Shown here one piece after another: positions 1 to 9,843 of a DNA stretch of 39,489 nucleotides. Origin of the DNA: Candidatus Giovannonibacteria bacterium RIFCSPLOWO2_12_FULL_43_11c (GTDB lineage Bacteria > Patescibacteriota > Minisyncoccia > JACPKW01 > UBA11713). The number at the start of each line of letters is the position of its first letter. Within the stretch, counting starts at the first letter, position 1. The position numbers and the translations under genes are program-made. The notes beneath the pieces are model-generated. The model saw only the letters and a list, made by a program, of their open reading frames with translations. It was not told the origin of the DNA and did no database searches. The stretch spans positions 1 through 39,489 of the forward strand of contig MFIO01000007.1 of the NCBI GenBank assembly GCA_001780775.1, given 5' to 3'.

Positions 1-87
1 AGCCTGGGAAGATGAGGATTTGTTGTATATGACATATACGTCATTCTACTGCTAGGTGGTCACAAGCTATTGAACCATTACGATAGC

Positions 88-116
88 TTGACACACGAAC
101 ACTAATTCTGTATTAT
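88..116 (+). promoter_or_regulatory. sigma70-like promoter TTGACA-17-TATTAT upstream of the HIT/GalT-like gene
   Basis: TTGACA at 88-93, TATTAT at 111-116, 17-nt spacer; SD AAAGGAG at 153-159 before ATG 167. Confidence 0.75.
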
Positions 117-166
117 GTCATAAAGTTTATTTGACATAGCAAAACAGATATGAAAGGAGAAAGCAA

Positions 167-991
167 ATGAATGACATAATTTTTCAGCCACTTCCCGGAG
201 AGTTCGCATTGATAACAGGAGGAGGCACGAGAACTGCAATTAAGCTATCTAGACCATGGCAGCCATCTCTGCCGCCTATCGCACCGGAGAAGTGCCCATT
301 CTGCAAAGAGTCGCAGCTGGAGGAAATTTCCCTCCCAAACCTTCCAGCAGGATGGTGTCTACGTAGCGCTCTATACACGCCACACCGCCGGCATCGCCTC
401 GTTATTCCCAAGAAGTGCTGGGATGCGGAGACGCTCCAGAAACTCGGCGGCTACGCTAGAATCAGCGAGGCGCTTGAAATCGTGCGCCTTGCGACTAAAG
501 ATGATCAGGTGGAGATGTCGACATTCATCCATGTCGGTTATAGCGCTGGACAGAATCTCGCCCACGCTCACTGGCATCTCATGGAGGTTCGGGTGCGAGA
601 ACCGCTCATGCTTGCCGGCTTTTCTCAGGAACTATTGGTTCTCCAAGGCGAGAAATTCAACATTTTCGCCCAAGGGGCACGCGCTGGCGAATGTCTCGTT
701 GTGTCGCGAGAAAAGCAATTGAAGTTCAACGAAGACATGGCTAAGAAACTAGCCGATGTACTCGAGTGGATTGTTGCTCGAGGCAATGAAAAATTCCGCA
801 GCACCGAGGGGCGACCACCAGAGTTCAGTATCTCAGTTCGCATTTCCGCGGACGGGTACTTCCGCTATGCGGACTATTGCCCAATTCTCAACGCATGGGG
901 CGCAACGGAGTATGTGTTTGCTCATCTCGAAGGAAGTCCCATTACGCTTCCTTGGCCGCATGAACTGACAGCCGCCTATCTACGCGAATAG
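167..991 (+). CDS. HIT-superfamily / galactose-1-phosphate uridylyltransferase-like protein
   Basis: 274 aa; CPFC motif and HAHWH histidine motif (NLAHAHWHLMEV); SD AAAGGAG; own promoter and terminator. Confidence 0.6.
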   Translation: MNDIIFQPLPGEFALITGGGTRTAIKLSRPWQPSLPPIAPEKCPFCKESQLEEISLPNLPAGWCLRSALYTPHRRHRLVIPKKCWDAETLQKLGGYARISEALEIVRLATKDDQVEMSTFIHVGYSAGQNLAHAHWHLMEVRVREPLMLAGFSQELLVLQGEKFNIFAQGARAGECLVVSREKQLKFNEDMAKKLADVLEWIVARGNEKFRSTEGRPPEFSISVRISADGYFRYADYCPILNAWGATEYVFAHLEGSPITLPWPHELTAAYLRE

Positions 992-1020
992 CGGCTCGGA
1001 AGCAGTTTTTTGTTCAATCA

Positions 1021-1060
1021 AGCCCGCCATATGTCTCACAACATCTGGCGGGCTTTTTTC
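1021..1060 (+). terminator. intrinsic terminator
   Basis: AGCCCGCCA(1021-1029)/TGGCGGGCT(1046-1054) stem followed by T-run. Confidence 0.9.
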
Positions 1061-1084
1061 TTAAAAATTTCAAAGAACAGCAGG

Positions 1085-1113
1085 TTGCAAGCCGTTCTTT
1101 TATGATTTATAAT
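1085..1113 (+). promoter_or_regulatory. promoter of probable leaderless mRNA
   Basis: TTGCAA (1085-1090), 17 nt, TATAAT (1108-1113), then only 7 nt to ATG 1121. Confidence 0.7.
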
Positions 1114-1120
1114 CTTTAAA

Positions 1121-2356
1121 ATGATGAACGGTGACATGGAAAAAATCTTGGCGTGCCGATCATGTGGAAGTTCCGACCTCAAAAGCTTTTTTGACTTAGG
1201 CGAGCATCCTCTCGCGAATTCGCTCTTGAAAGATCCCAACGAAGCTGAGCAATTCTATCCACTGTCTCTCTCCTGGTGCGGGAACTGCGAGCTGGTTCAA
1301 CTTAACGAAACAATTCGGCCAAGTATAATGTTTAGAAATTACCCTTGGGTTACCGGAACTTCGAAAACAGTAAGAGACTTCTCCCAAGTTTTTTCGGAAC
1401 TTGCTCTCAAAAAATCAAAGAAAGACAATCCCTTTGTCCTTGAGGTGGCGAGCAATGATGGGACCTTTTTAATGCCTTTTATAAAAAAAGGCTGCCGTGT
1501 TCTTGGGGTTGATCCAGCAGAGAACATAGTGGAAATTGCCGTCAAGAACGGGGTTCCAACGCTCCCGGAATTTTTTAATGCCGAAATCTCAAAAAAAATT
1601 CTTGAAGAATACGGGCCAGCGGATATAGTCGTTGCGAGAAATGTTCTCTATCATTTGGCGAATTTGCAGGATGTTATGAATGGAATTGAGCACGTCTTAG
1701 CAGATGACGGAGTGTTGATAGTCGAATTTCATTATGCGGGGGAGATGTTAAAAGATCTACATTACGATTCTATATATCATGAACACGTTTGCTATTACAC
1801 CCTGAAGACGTTCGAAGGATTGCTAAAGCGATTTGGATTATACGCTTTTGATCTAGATATAAGTCCTATCAATAGCGGAGGATTAATCGTGTACGTGAGT
1901 AAAATCAAAAGTGAAGAAAGTGAAGCTCTTAAGCTTTTGCACAAAAAAGAGGAAGTTCAGGGCGTTAATGAATTTAAAAATTGGGAAAAGTTCGCGAAGA
2001 GAGCTCTCGAGCATAAAGAAAAATTGCTTGAGATGCTAAAAGGCATAGAAAAAGGCAGCACTATCATAGGTTGGGGAGCTTCCACAAGAAGTTCCACGCT
2101 ACTCAATTTTTGCGGTGTTGATTCTACATTTTTGCCAGCTATTATAGATATGAATCCATTGAGGCAAGGACTGTATACCGCAGGGACGCATATTTTGATC
2201 ACGAGTGCCGAAGAAGGGATGGCTCGGAATCCAAATATAATTTTTATTCTTGCCTGGAATTTTGCCGATGAAATTTCGGGAATGCTCAAGGACACATATA
2301 ATTTTAAAGGCAGCCGCATTATTCCGCTCCCTAATGAGCCGCGGATTATTAAATAA
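1121..2356 (+). CDS. class I SAM-dependent (NDP-sugar C-)methyltransferase with N-terminal zinc-binding and C-terminal domain
   Basis: 411 aa; CRSCGSSD...CGNCELVQL zinc motif, VLEVASNDGTFL SAM motif, C-terminal GWGASTRSSTLL. Confidence 0.8.
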   Translation: MMNGDMEKILACRSCGSSDLKSFFDLGEHPLANSLLKDPNEAEQFYPLSLSWCGNCELVQLNETIRPSIMFRNYPWVTGTSKTVRDFSQVFSELALKKSKKDNPFVLEVASNDGTFLMPFIKKGCRVLGVDPAENIVEIAVKNGVPTLPEFFNAEISKKILEEYGPADIVVARNVLYHLANLQDVMNGIEHVLADDGVLIVEFHYAGEMLKDLHYDSIYHEHVCYYTLKTFEGLLKRFGLYAFDLDISPINSGGLIVYVSKIKSEESEALKLLHKKEEVQGVNEFKNWEKFAKRALEHKEKLLEMLKGIEKGSTIIGWGASTRSSTLLNFCGVDSTFLPAIIDMNPLRQGLYTAGTHILITSAEEGMARNPNIIFILAWNFADEISGMLKDTYNFKGSRIIPLPNEPRIIK

Positions 2357-2362
2357 CAAAAA

Positions 2363-2932
2363 ATGCTTTTCAAAAAAACAAAACTGGAAGGTGTTTGGAT
2401 CATCGAGCTTGAGCCGAATGCGGACACGCGGGGGTTTTTCGCGAGGACGTATGATAAAAAATTGTTTGAGGAGCACGGTATAGCTCGTGATTGGGTGGAG
2501 GAAAGCGAATCATTTTCCAAACACAAAGGAACAGTTCGCGGACTCCATTTTCAGTACCCGCCCCATTGGGAAGGAAAGCTTATGCGCATATCATCCGGTG
2601 AGGCATTTTTGGTTTGGGTTGATTTGCGAAAGAATTCTCTAACGTTTGGGCAGTGGGATTCCTTAGTGCTCACGCCCGAGAAACGCAGTATGATTTATAC
2701 TCCGCGAGGGTTTGCGAACGGTCTTTGCACGCTAAGCGATAACTGCACCCTGCTGTATAAAATTGATAATCAATATCATCCGGAGAAGCAGGATACGGTG
2801 TTGTGGAATGATGTGGATTTGGGTATTGAGTGGCCGGTAAAAGAGGCGAAAGAATTGTCAGAGAGGGATACGAACGCAAAGAGTTTCAAAGAGTTTTTAA
2901 GCGCGTGCGGCGGACTTTCTGGATATGAATAA
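2363..2932 (+). CDS. dTDP-4-dehydrorhamnose 3,5-epimerase family protein
   Basis: 189 aa; DTRGFFARTYD, GTVRGLHFQYPP, PRGFANGLCTL RmlC-family motifs. Confidence 0.85.
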   Translation: MLFKKTKLEGVWIIELEPNADTRGFFARTYDKKLFEEHGIARDWVEESESFSKHKGTVRGLHFQYPPHWEGKLMRISSGEAFLVWVDLRKNSLTFGQWDSLVLTPEKRSMIYTPRGFANGLCTLSDNCTLLYKIDNQYHPEKQDTVLWNDVDLGIEWPVKEAKELSERDTNAKSFKEFLSACGGLSGYE

Positions 2933-3644
2933 AAAAATAACACAAGCAGTTATTTTGGCTGGAGGGCGCGGGGAGCGCCTGCGGCCGTTCACTGATAATT
3001 TGCCGAAGCAGATGGTTAGTGTAAATGGCAGGCCATTTCTTGAATATCTCCTGGCCTCACTCAAAAAAAGTGGCATAGAGGAAGCAGTATTGCTCGTAGG
3101 TTATCTGAAGGAGAAAATAATAGAACATTTCGGAAACGGAGAGCGTTTTAACCTCCGCATTAAATATAGCATCGGCGTTGTCGAAGATGACACCGGTACT
3201 CGCTTGAGAAACGCGAAAGATCTTCTCGCTCCGGAGTTTCTTTTGCTCTACGGCGATGTTTATTGGCCAGCACTTGACTTGAAAAAAATGAATGATTTTT
3301 ATTACTCCGTCGGAAAATTGGGGCTTGCTATAGTTTGCGATAAAGGCGAAAACAACCCAAATTTCGAGGTAAATGATAAAAATGACGTTTTAAGTTATAT
3401 TTATGGCCGCGAAGCTAATGACAACAAATTTAATTGGACAGAAGTCGGCTACTTTATTCTGAATAAGAAAATAACTGATTTTATGCCAGCGGGTATTAAC
3501 TTTAATTTTAATAAAGTAACTCTTCCAGATCTTGTAAAAAGAGACCAGTTAGTGGCGTGGAAAACGACTCAAGCTCCGGAGACCATTACGACACCGGAAC
3601 ACTTATCTGATTTTGCGAATAAAATGAAGAGTCTCGGACTTTAA
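2925..3644 (+). CDS. sugar-1-phosphate nucleotidyltransferase
   Basis: 239 aa; AVILAGGRGERLRPFTDNLPKQMVSVNGRPFLEY. Confidence 0.85.
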   Translation: MNKKITQAVILAGGRGERLRPFTDNLPKQMVSVNGRPFLEYLLASLKKSGIEEAVLLVGYLKEKIIEHFGNGERFNLRIKYSIGVVEDDTGTRLRNAKDLLAPEFLLLYGDVYWPALDLKKMNDFYYSVGKLGLAIVCDKGENNPNFEVNDKNDVLSYIYGREANDNKFNWTEVGYFILNKKITDFMPAGINFNFNKVTLPDLVKRDQLVAWKTTQAPETITTPEHLSDFANKMKSLGL

Positions 3645-4304
3645 TTTTTTCAATGCGAGTAGGGTGGCCGCCATAGAACAGTCATCCACAATGCCAAGTT
3701 TCATAAGCGCGAGCCAGTGGTCGATATGAATTAGGAATCTTGCGGCAAACTCTGATTTTTCTAGTCTTTGTTTTTTTACTTTGAGGGGCAGTGCGGGCAT
3801 TCCTAAGAAAAAGAAGTTTTTTCTGGTTGAGACTCTCGCATCTATGGGAACACCGCCGGAATTCAAAGGTATAAGCTTTTTAAGCGTTATGCCGATCTCC
3901 TCTCTGAACTCTCTTTTTGCGGCCACTTTCGGATTCGCATCAGTCGGTTCTATTAGTCCAGCTGGTAAGTTGAGCACAACCTTCTCGCTTCCATGCCGAA
4001 ATTCCGCGCAGATCGGTAGTAAATTTCCTGGTAATAAAGCAAAGATCAGCACGCCACTTTTGTGAGCACTGCGAAAGCCAGTGAATGTATTTCCATTCGG
4101 GTCTCTGAATTTTACAACTTCTGTTTTTGGCGCGAATCTTAATTCTTTCTTTTCATCCTGTGTGAGTTCGTTTTTTAAATATTCTTCGAAAGATATCGTT
4201 TTTGTAAGTTTGCGGAAGCTGGCCACTTTTCGTGCCCGCATCAAGCCGGAAAAGTTTTGAAGATTCATCACCGGCAATCCATATATTTTTTTTAGGGCGC
4301 CCAT
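3603..4304 (-). CDS. NUDIX hydrolase
   Basis: 233 aa; LPAGLIEPTDANPKVAAKREFREEIGI Nudix-like box; 3' end overlaps the preceding + strand gene by 42 bp. Confidence 0.75.
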   Translation of the reverse strand: MGALKKIYGLPVMNLQNFSGLMRARKVASFRKLTKTISFEEYLKNELTQDEKKELRFAPKTEVVKFRDPNGNTFTGFRSAHKSGVLIFALLPGNLLPICAEFRHGSEKVVLNLPAGLIEPTDANPKVAAKREFREEIGITLKKLIPLNSGGVPIDARVSTRKNFFFLGMPALPLKVKKQRLEKSEFAARFLIHIDHWLALMKLGIVDDCSMAATLLALKKLKSETLHFIRKIR

Positions 4305-4352
4305 GGACAGATCATAAAATGTTTAATATACTGAGGTCAACTATTTTTTATT

Positions 4353-5300
4353 ATGAAAGAGCAAATTTCATCCATTCTCGTTACCGGCGGTGCCGGCTAC
4401 ATCGGTTCTATTCTTGTTCCTGAGCTTTTGCGCGCCGGGTATGAGGTTACAGTTATCGATAATTTTCTTTATAACCAGGCATCGCTTTTGGATGTGTGCA
4501 ACTTTAAAACCCTTACGGTTGTGCGAGGCGATGCCCGCAGTGAAAATCTCATAAAAAAACATATTTTGGGCAAAGATTTCATTATTCCTTTGGCTTGTCT
4601 TGTTGGCGCGCCTTTATGTGATAAGGATCCAGTTAACGCTCGAACTACAAACTTGGAAGCAGTGGAGCTTTTGTTAAAACTTCGAAAGCCCGGACAGAAG
4701 ATAATTTTTCCAAACACAAACAGCGGTTATGGAACGGGTCATGGTGTGTCATTTTGCACGGAGGAATCTACACTGAATCCCGTCTCGCTGTATGGGCAAC
4801 TTAAGGTGGAAGCGGAAAAGAGGCTTCTCGATGCGGGGGATGCAATTACACTGCGCCTTGCCACTGTCTGCGGCATTAGCCCGCGTATGCGCTTAGACCT
4901 TCTTGTGAACGATTTCGTTTACCGGGCCGTAAACGACAGATTCATCGTTATTTTTGAGGCTAATTTCAAGAGAAATTATATTCACATTCGAGATGTTGCG
5001 CGAGCTTTTATGCACGCGATGGCAAATTTCGAGATTATGAAAAACAGTGCTTTTAACGTAGGCCTTTCCGATGCAAACCTAAGCAAGCTCGAACTTTGCG
5101 AAGAAATTAAGCGCCAGCTTCCTGATTTTGTGTTTATGGAGGCTTCGGTAGGAGAAGATCCAGATAAGCGAAACTATATTATTTCAAATGAAAAAATCGA
5201 ACGAACAGGATTCAAGCCCATCGTTTCAATACAGGATGCTATTCGCGAATTGATTAACGGATATCAAATTATAAAGAGGAATACGTACTCGAATATTTAA
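4353..5300 (+). CDS. NAD-dependent epimerase/dehydratase (SDR)
   Basis: 315 aa; [19 protein letters not shown] Rossmann motif; [12 protein letters not shown]. Confidence 0.85.
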   Translation: MKEQISSILVTGGAGYIGSILVPELLRAGYEVTVIDNFLYNQASLLDVCNFKTLTVVRGDARSENLIKKHILGKDFIIPLACLVGAPLCDKDPVNARTTNLEAVELLLKLRKPGQKIIFPNTNSGYGTGHGVSFCTEESTLNPVSLYGQLKVEAEKRLLDAGDAITLRLATVCGISPRMRLDLLVNDFVYRAVNDRFIVIFEANFKRNYIHIRDVARAFMHAMANFEIMKNSAFNVGLSDANLSKLELCEEIKRQLPDFVFMEASVGEDPDKRNYIISNEKIERTGFKPIVSIQDAIRELINGYQIIKRNTYSNI

Positions 5301-6304
5301 TGATTTTTACCAAAACGCCCTTCAGAATATCCTTTTTTGGTGGGGGAACTGATTATCCTGCCTGGTACGAGAAGAACGGGGGAGCAGTGCTTAGCACGAC
5401 CATAGACAAGTATTGTTATATTATGACTCGGTATTTGCCCCCATTTTTTGATTTTAAATATCGTATTCGTTATACAGAGCGGGAGGAAGTGAAAAACATT
5501 GACGATATAAAACATCCGAAAGTGAGAGAATGTTTGAAATTTTTCAATTTAGATAATGGCATCGAGATGGTTCATTCGAGCGATATTCCCGCCATGTCGG
5601 GCATGGGTTCAAGCTCCGCCTTTACTGTTGGATTTCTGAACGCTCTCTACACTATTCAAAGCCTGCCGGCTTCGAAAATGCAGCTGGCACTTGATGCAAT
5701 CAAAATGGAGCAAGAAATCACCAAGGAAAATGTTGGATCGCAGGATCAGGTTGCGGCAGCATTTGGCGGGTTTAATAAAATCGAGTTTGGCGGACCGGAA
5801 AAAATACGTGTAATGCCAATCAGCGTCGATCCGGCTACGATTGCGGCACTTCAAGATCGGCTCATGATTTTTTTTACTGGTTATTCGAGGAATGCGTCAG
5901 AGATTGCGGCTGACCAGATTAGGAATATCGGTACGAAGGAGAGTGAATTGCGGGCAATGGGCGCCATGGTTCCCGAAGCGGTAAAGATATTAAGCGGCGG
6001 CCCAGCGCGGCTCCACGAATTTGGCAAGCTCCTTGATGAGTCATGGAAATTGAAGCGCGGCTTATCGCCCCTTATCAGCAATGAACACACCGATGATATG
6101 TATAATGCTGCGCGCGATGCAGGCGCACTCGGGGGAAAACTCCTGGGTGCTGGCGGTGGCGGGTTTATGTTGGTATTTGCGGAGCCCGAAAATCACGCCA
6201 CGATAGAAGAAAAACTGGGGAAATTTCTCCGCGTGCCGTTTCATTTTGAAAACGCGGGCAGCCAGGTCATTTTTAAAGCCGATAATGAAGCAGTACTTGC
6301 ATAA
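5300..6304 (+). CDS. GHMP kinase, D-glycero-D-manno-heptose 7-phosphate kinase-like (HddA-like)
   Basis: 334 aa; TPFRISFFGGGTDYPAW, SGMGSSSAFTVGFLNAL, LGAGGGGFMLVF. Confidence 0.8.
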   Translation: MIFTKTPFRISFFGGGTDYPAWYEKNGGAVLSTTIDKYCYIMTRYLPPFFDFKYRIRYTEREEVKNIDDIKHPKVRECLKFFNLDNGIEMVHSSDIPAMSGMGSSSAFTVGFLNALYTIQSLPASKMQLALDAIKMEQEITKENVGSQDQVAAAFGGFNKIEFGGPEKIRVMPISVDPATIAALQDRLMIFFTGYSRNASEIAADQIRNIGTKESELRAMGAMVPEAVKILSGGPARLHEFGKLLDESWKLKRGLSPLISNEHTDDMYNAARDAGALGGKLLGAGGGGFMLVFAEPENHATIEEKLGKFLRVPFHFENAGSQVIFKADNEAVLA

Positions 6305-7022
6305 GAAAACCACATTTTCAGGTATCGATGTAATCATCTTAGCCGGTGGATTGGGCACGAGATTGCGGCCTATAATTTCCGATAGGCCAAAAGTGCTCGC
6401 GGAGGTCGGGGGTCGCCCGTTTCTAGATATGGTGATCGAAGATCTTTTTGAGATGGGATTCGGGCGAATAATTCTCTCCGTAGGCCATTTAAAAGACCAA
6501 ATTAAAAACCATTATGCCGAGAAGGGGATTCTTTTTGCGGAGGAAGAAAACCCAATGGGTACAGGCGGCGGAGTAAAAAATGCGGAGTCGCTTGTGCAAA
6601 GTGACCATCTCTTGGTCATAAATGGAGATTCCTGGATAGTTGGCGGAGCCGACTTAAGTACATTTCACGATTTTCACGAGGAAAAAAATTCCTTAGTTAC
6701 CGTTGCGCTTTCCCGTCCGCGGAGTGAGAAAGATTACGGGGCGATATTTTTAGATGAAAACAACAAAATTGTAAAGTTTACTGAAAAAAACGGTGGTGGG
6801 AAGGGCCATTTTTTAAGCGCGGGCATATATCTTATGAAAAAAAATGTTTTTTCGCGCATGCCAAACGGCCCGTTTTCGCTCGAGGTTGATTTTTTCCCCA
6901 GTTTGATCGGAGACCCGTTTTACGGGTTTATGATAGGCGGAGAAGTTATAGATATCGGAACGCCAGAACGCTATTTATCGGCACAAAAAATTTTCAAAAA
7001 AGATTATTTAGGCCCGGCATAG
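6285..7022 (+). CDS. nucleotidyltransferase, D-glycero-D-manno-heptose 1-phosphate guanylyltransferase-like (HddC-like)
   Basis: IDVIILAGGLGTRLRPIISDRPKVLAEVGGRPFLD; start chosen at internal Met (ORF opens at 6246), overlapping the kinase end. Confidence 0.8.
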   Translation: MKQYLHKKTTFSGIDVIILAGGLGTRLRPIISDRPKVLAEVGGRPFLDMVIEDLFEMGFGRIILSVGHLKDQIKNHYAEKGILFAEEENPMGTGGGVKNAESLVQSDHLLVINGDSWIVGGADLSTFHDFHEEKNSLVTVALSRPRSEKDYGAIFLDENNKIVKFTEKNGGGKGHFLSAGIYLMKKNVFSRMPNGPFSLEVDFFPSLIGDPFYGFMIGGEVIDIGTPERYLSAQKIFKKDYLGPA

Positions 7023-7456
7023 TTGGGATCGCCATGATCACCCGCGCCCATGCCCATGTCTTCATGGACGATAGGATTCTTGCAATCGTCCCATTTTTTG
7101 GTCAAAAAGCTGACTATGGTGCAATCCGTAATTGCATAAACGACGTGTGGCGCGCCTTTGGGGATGTATATGCAATCTCCTTTTCCCATATATATAAATT
7201 CTTCTTTTTTGCCATTTTCTGACTTGGTGACCACTACTCCGTTCCCCGAAGTCATTAAATAGTATTCATCAAATTCCGGATGGTAATGGTTACCACGAAT
7301 CTTGCCACTAGTGATATACACGAAATTGAATTCAACTATCGGTTTTTTGGGGTAGAAGGTAAAAATACCTCCCCTGCCGTCTCTGACCGTCGTAAGATTA
7401 CAAGATGGGTCTATTTTTTCAATCTTCATAGTATGGATTATTATAACTTTTTTCAC
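7004..7456 (-). CDS. cupin-domain protein (possible sugar isomerase/epimerase, WxcM/FdtA-like)
   Basis: 150 aa; GNHYHPEFDEYYLMTSGNGVVV ... IPKGAPHVVYA cupin motifs. Confidence 0.7.
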   Translation of the reverse strand: MKKVIIIHTMKIEKIDPSCNLTTVRDGRGGIFTFYPKKPIVEFNFVYITSGKIRGNHYHPEFDEYYLMTSGNGVVVTKSENGKKEEFIYMGKGDCIYIPKGAPHVVYAITDCTIVSFLTKKWDDCKNPIVHEDMGMGAGDHGDPNYAGPK

Positions 7457-8466
7457 AGTTCGCGCAAATATACAATGCGTTTTTCTTTATGCGAAATTCT
7501 TCCGGCTTCGAGAATACGCGCCTGCGCTAGCAAATCACCCTCATAGTCTTTCGTGCTTGCACTACCATTCAATATCTCTGCGCAAAAATCATCTATCATT
7601 AATTTGAAATGGTTGGCGGGTTTTATTATTATTTCGGTCGTTTTGTCATCGGCTTCGATATAGATTTTTGTGTCCATGTCTTTCGGAACGGCATATGCTC
7701 GGGTGGCCTTTATATAAGCCTTGCTTCCAAGCACGCTATACGTGGATTGAAAGTAGCTTCCGATCGCCGTGGATATGAAGGCGGATTTTCCCTCGGGAAA
7801 TTCCAACAGCATATCTGATTTCGTGTCGATGTTTTTTTGAAGATTCATTTTCAAATGACAGACAACGCTCAACGGCTCCTCTCCAAAGATCATCCGGCTT
7901 GCCGAGATTGGATAGGGAGCCGCATCATTGTAATAACCGCCACCGAGAGCACTATTTAAAATATTGTTATTCTTGTCCGGCATCGGGACGGCAAGGCAGC
8001 CATCGAATTTAAGCAATTTCCCAAGGACACCCCTTTTTATTAACTCTTTTATCTTTGCGTGTTGCGGGTGGTAGCGAAACATCAATCCTTCCATCAACCT
8101 CACTTTATTTTTTTTCGCCGCCGCTATCATTTTTTTTGCGGACGCCAAAGTAGTGGCGGCAGGTTTCTCGCAAAGAACATGTTTCTTTGCTTTCGCGGCT
8201 TTTATTGCCCACTCCTCGTGTAGGGCGATAGGCAGCGATATATAGACGGCATCGATATTCTTATTGCCTAAAACATCCTCGTAGCTTCCATAGGAATTGC
8301 AGTGGAATTCCTTTGCAAAAGCGATGGCTTTTACCTTCGAGCGGCTTCCTATCATTGCAAGTCGGGCGAGATTCGAATCAAGTATCGCGGGAAGCACCGA
8401 TTTTCTGGCAATTCGCGAGCATCCAATTACTCCAAATCTTATATATTTTTTGTTTTTAGTGCCCAT
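7453..8466 (-). CDS. Gfo/Idh/MocA family oxidoreductase
   Basis: 337 aa; RFGVIGCSRIARKSVLPAI; HVLCEKPAATTLASAKKM. Confidence 0.88.
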   Translation of the reverse strand: MGTKNKKYIRFGVIGCSRIARKSVLPAILDSNLARLAMIGSRSKVKAIAFAKEFHCNSYGSYEDVLGNKNIDAVYISLPIALHEEWAIKAAKAKKHVLCEKPAATTLASAKKMIAAAKKNKVRLMEGLMFRYHPQHAKIKELIKRGVLGKLLKFDGCLAVPMPDKNNNILNSALGGGYYNDAAPYPISASRMIFGEEPLSVVCHLKMNLQKNIDTKSDMLLEFPEGKSAFISTAIGSYFQSTYSVLGSKAYIKATRAYAVPKDMDTKIYIEADDKTTEIIIKPANHFKLMIDDFCAEILNGSASTKDYEGDLLAQARILEAGRISHKEKRIVYLREL

Positions 8467-8513
8467 GAAAGATTAGGTAGATATTTCTCATAATTGTAGC
8501 ACAAAACATGCTA

Positions 8514-8542
8514 TTGACTTATTTTTACCCCTATGTTACAAT
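8514..8542 (+). promoter_or_regulatory. sigma70-like promoter TTGACT-17-TACAAT
   Basis: TTGACT 8514-8519, TACAAT 8537-8542; SD GGAGGTGA before ATG 8590. Confidence 0.75.
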
Positions 8543-8589
8543 GTATAAAATTGTTTTTTGGATAAATCCTTAAACCATGGAGGTGATGA

Positions 8590-9249
8590 ATGGAAGCAAA
8601 AGCTCGGGTTTTTTGCCCGACGTTGGAAGAGGTGCGGGCGATCGACGCGAGAGCTCTAAGCGATGTTCAGCCGCATACAGCAGATCTGATCTACATTCAT
8701 GGCCACGTGATATGTAATCAGTATGTCGTTCACAAAATGGGCGCGGAGCTTGCGGCAAGATATCCTGATGCCTGGTTGGGTATCGTCGGCATTGATGTGG
8801 ATGATCCTGAGCTCCCGGGATATACTCGCGAGCTCGAAAATATGATCAAGCTTGGCGTTGACAAAAATAGGATCGTCGGACTCGTGGCTAAAACAAAGAT
8901 CCCGCCTTCAACGGATTGGGAAAGTTACGCCATTGTGCAGAATGCGAAAAAGCTCGAGTACGAGAATGTGGTAATTGTGTCGGCCGCATTTCATCAAGTA
9001 AGAGCTTTGCTTTCCGACGTCTCGGCTGTTTTAAAGACTGCGAGCAAATTACGGATTTTCAGCGCCGTGGCGCGGACCGACAGCTGGACCGAGAGGCGCC
9101 GCAATTTGCAAAACACTCCACCCGCCTCATGGCTAGAGGAGCTCAATAGTACCGAATGGGAAAAACTCAAGAGGTACTACGAGAAGGGCGATCACTGCTC
9201 ATTCGCGGAGGTGCTCGAGTACCTCAATCTGCGTGATAGACACAGTTGA
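8590..9249 (+). CDS. YdcF/ElyC/SanA (DUF218)-like protein
   Basis: 219 aa; TDWESYAIVQNAKKLEYENVVIVSAAFHQVRALL resembles DUF218 motifs; strong SD, own promoter and terminator. Confidence 0.45.
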   Translation: MEAKARVFCPTLEEVRAIDARALSDVQPHTADLIYIHGHVICNQYVVHKMGAELAARYPDAWLGIVGIDVDDPELPGYTRELENMIKLGVDKNRIVGLVAKTKIPPSTDWESYAIVQNAKKLEYENVVIVSAAFHQVRALLSDVSAVLKTASKLRIFSAVARTDSWTERRRNLQNTPPASWLEELNSTEWEKLKRYYEKGDHCSFAEVLEYLNLRDRHS

Positions 9250-9274
9250 TGCATCGCGCTACTCCATGCGAACT

Positions 9275-9310
9275 AAAGGGCGTCGGGAAACCGATGCCCT
9301 TTCTTTTTTG
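9275..9310 (+). terminator. intrinsic terminator with GAAA tetraloop
   Basis: AAAGGGCGTCGG-GAAA-CCGATGCCCTTT followed by CTTTTTT. Confidence 0.92.
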
Positions 9311-9333
9311 TTGTAGAAATTATATAAAACATT

Positions 9334-9843
9334 ATGCCAAGAAAAATTATTTTTTTGGATCGCGACGGGACAATTAACGAGCGCCCCGAAAAGACCAGGT
9401 ATGTCACAAAGTGGGAGGATTTTAAATTTTTGCCAGGCGCTATCGAGGCGATGAAAATGCTTTATAATTCCGGCTATGAAATATATTTGATTACAAACCA
9501 AGCCGGCGTAGGAAGGGGATTTATGTCGCTCGAGGACCTGGAAAAAATCCACCTAAACCTTAAAAACGAACTTTCCAAATCCAGTGTTGTAATAAGAGGC
9601 GTATATTTTTGTCCGCATGGCTGGAATGACGGATGCGTATGCAGAAAACCTAACATAGGGCTTTTCCTTCAAGCTGCGCGTGAAAACAGTTTTGATTTAT
9701 CTAAAGCCGTATTTATCGGTGATGACGAGCGTGATTTGCAGGCGGGGCAAAACGCGGGTATAATGACTTATTTAATCGATCATGAAAATAATCTTTTTGA
9801 CATTGCATGCAAATTGACGAATCAGTTTCCAGATACCTTGTAA
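9334..9843 (+). CDS. gmhB: HAD-family D-glycero-D-manno-heptose-1,7-bisphosphate 7-phosphatase-like
   Basis: 169 aa; IIFLDRDGTINERPEK, YLITNQAGVGRG, CxxH...CVCRKPN zinc loop, FIGDDERDLQAGQNAG. Confidence 0.85.
   Translation: MPRKIIFLDRDGTINERPEKTRYVTKWEDFKFLPGAIEAMKMLYNSGYEIYLITNQAGVGRGFMSLEDLEKIHLNLKNELSKSSVVIRGVYFCPHGWNDGCVCRKPNIGLFLQAARENSFDLSKAVFIGDDERDLQAGQNAGIMTYLIDHENNLFDIACKLTNQFPDTL

Noticed and set aside
1957-2526. 189-aa minus-strand ORF antisense to the methyltransferase/RmlC genes
   Set aside because: Spans two well-supported plus-strand genes; no recognisable domain; likely a shadow ORF.
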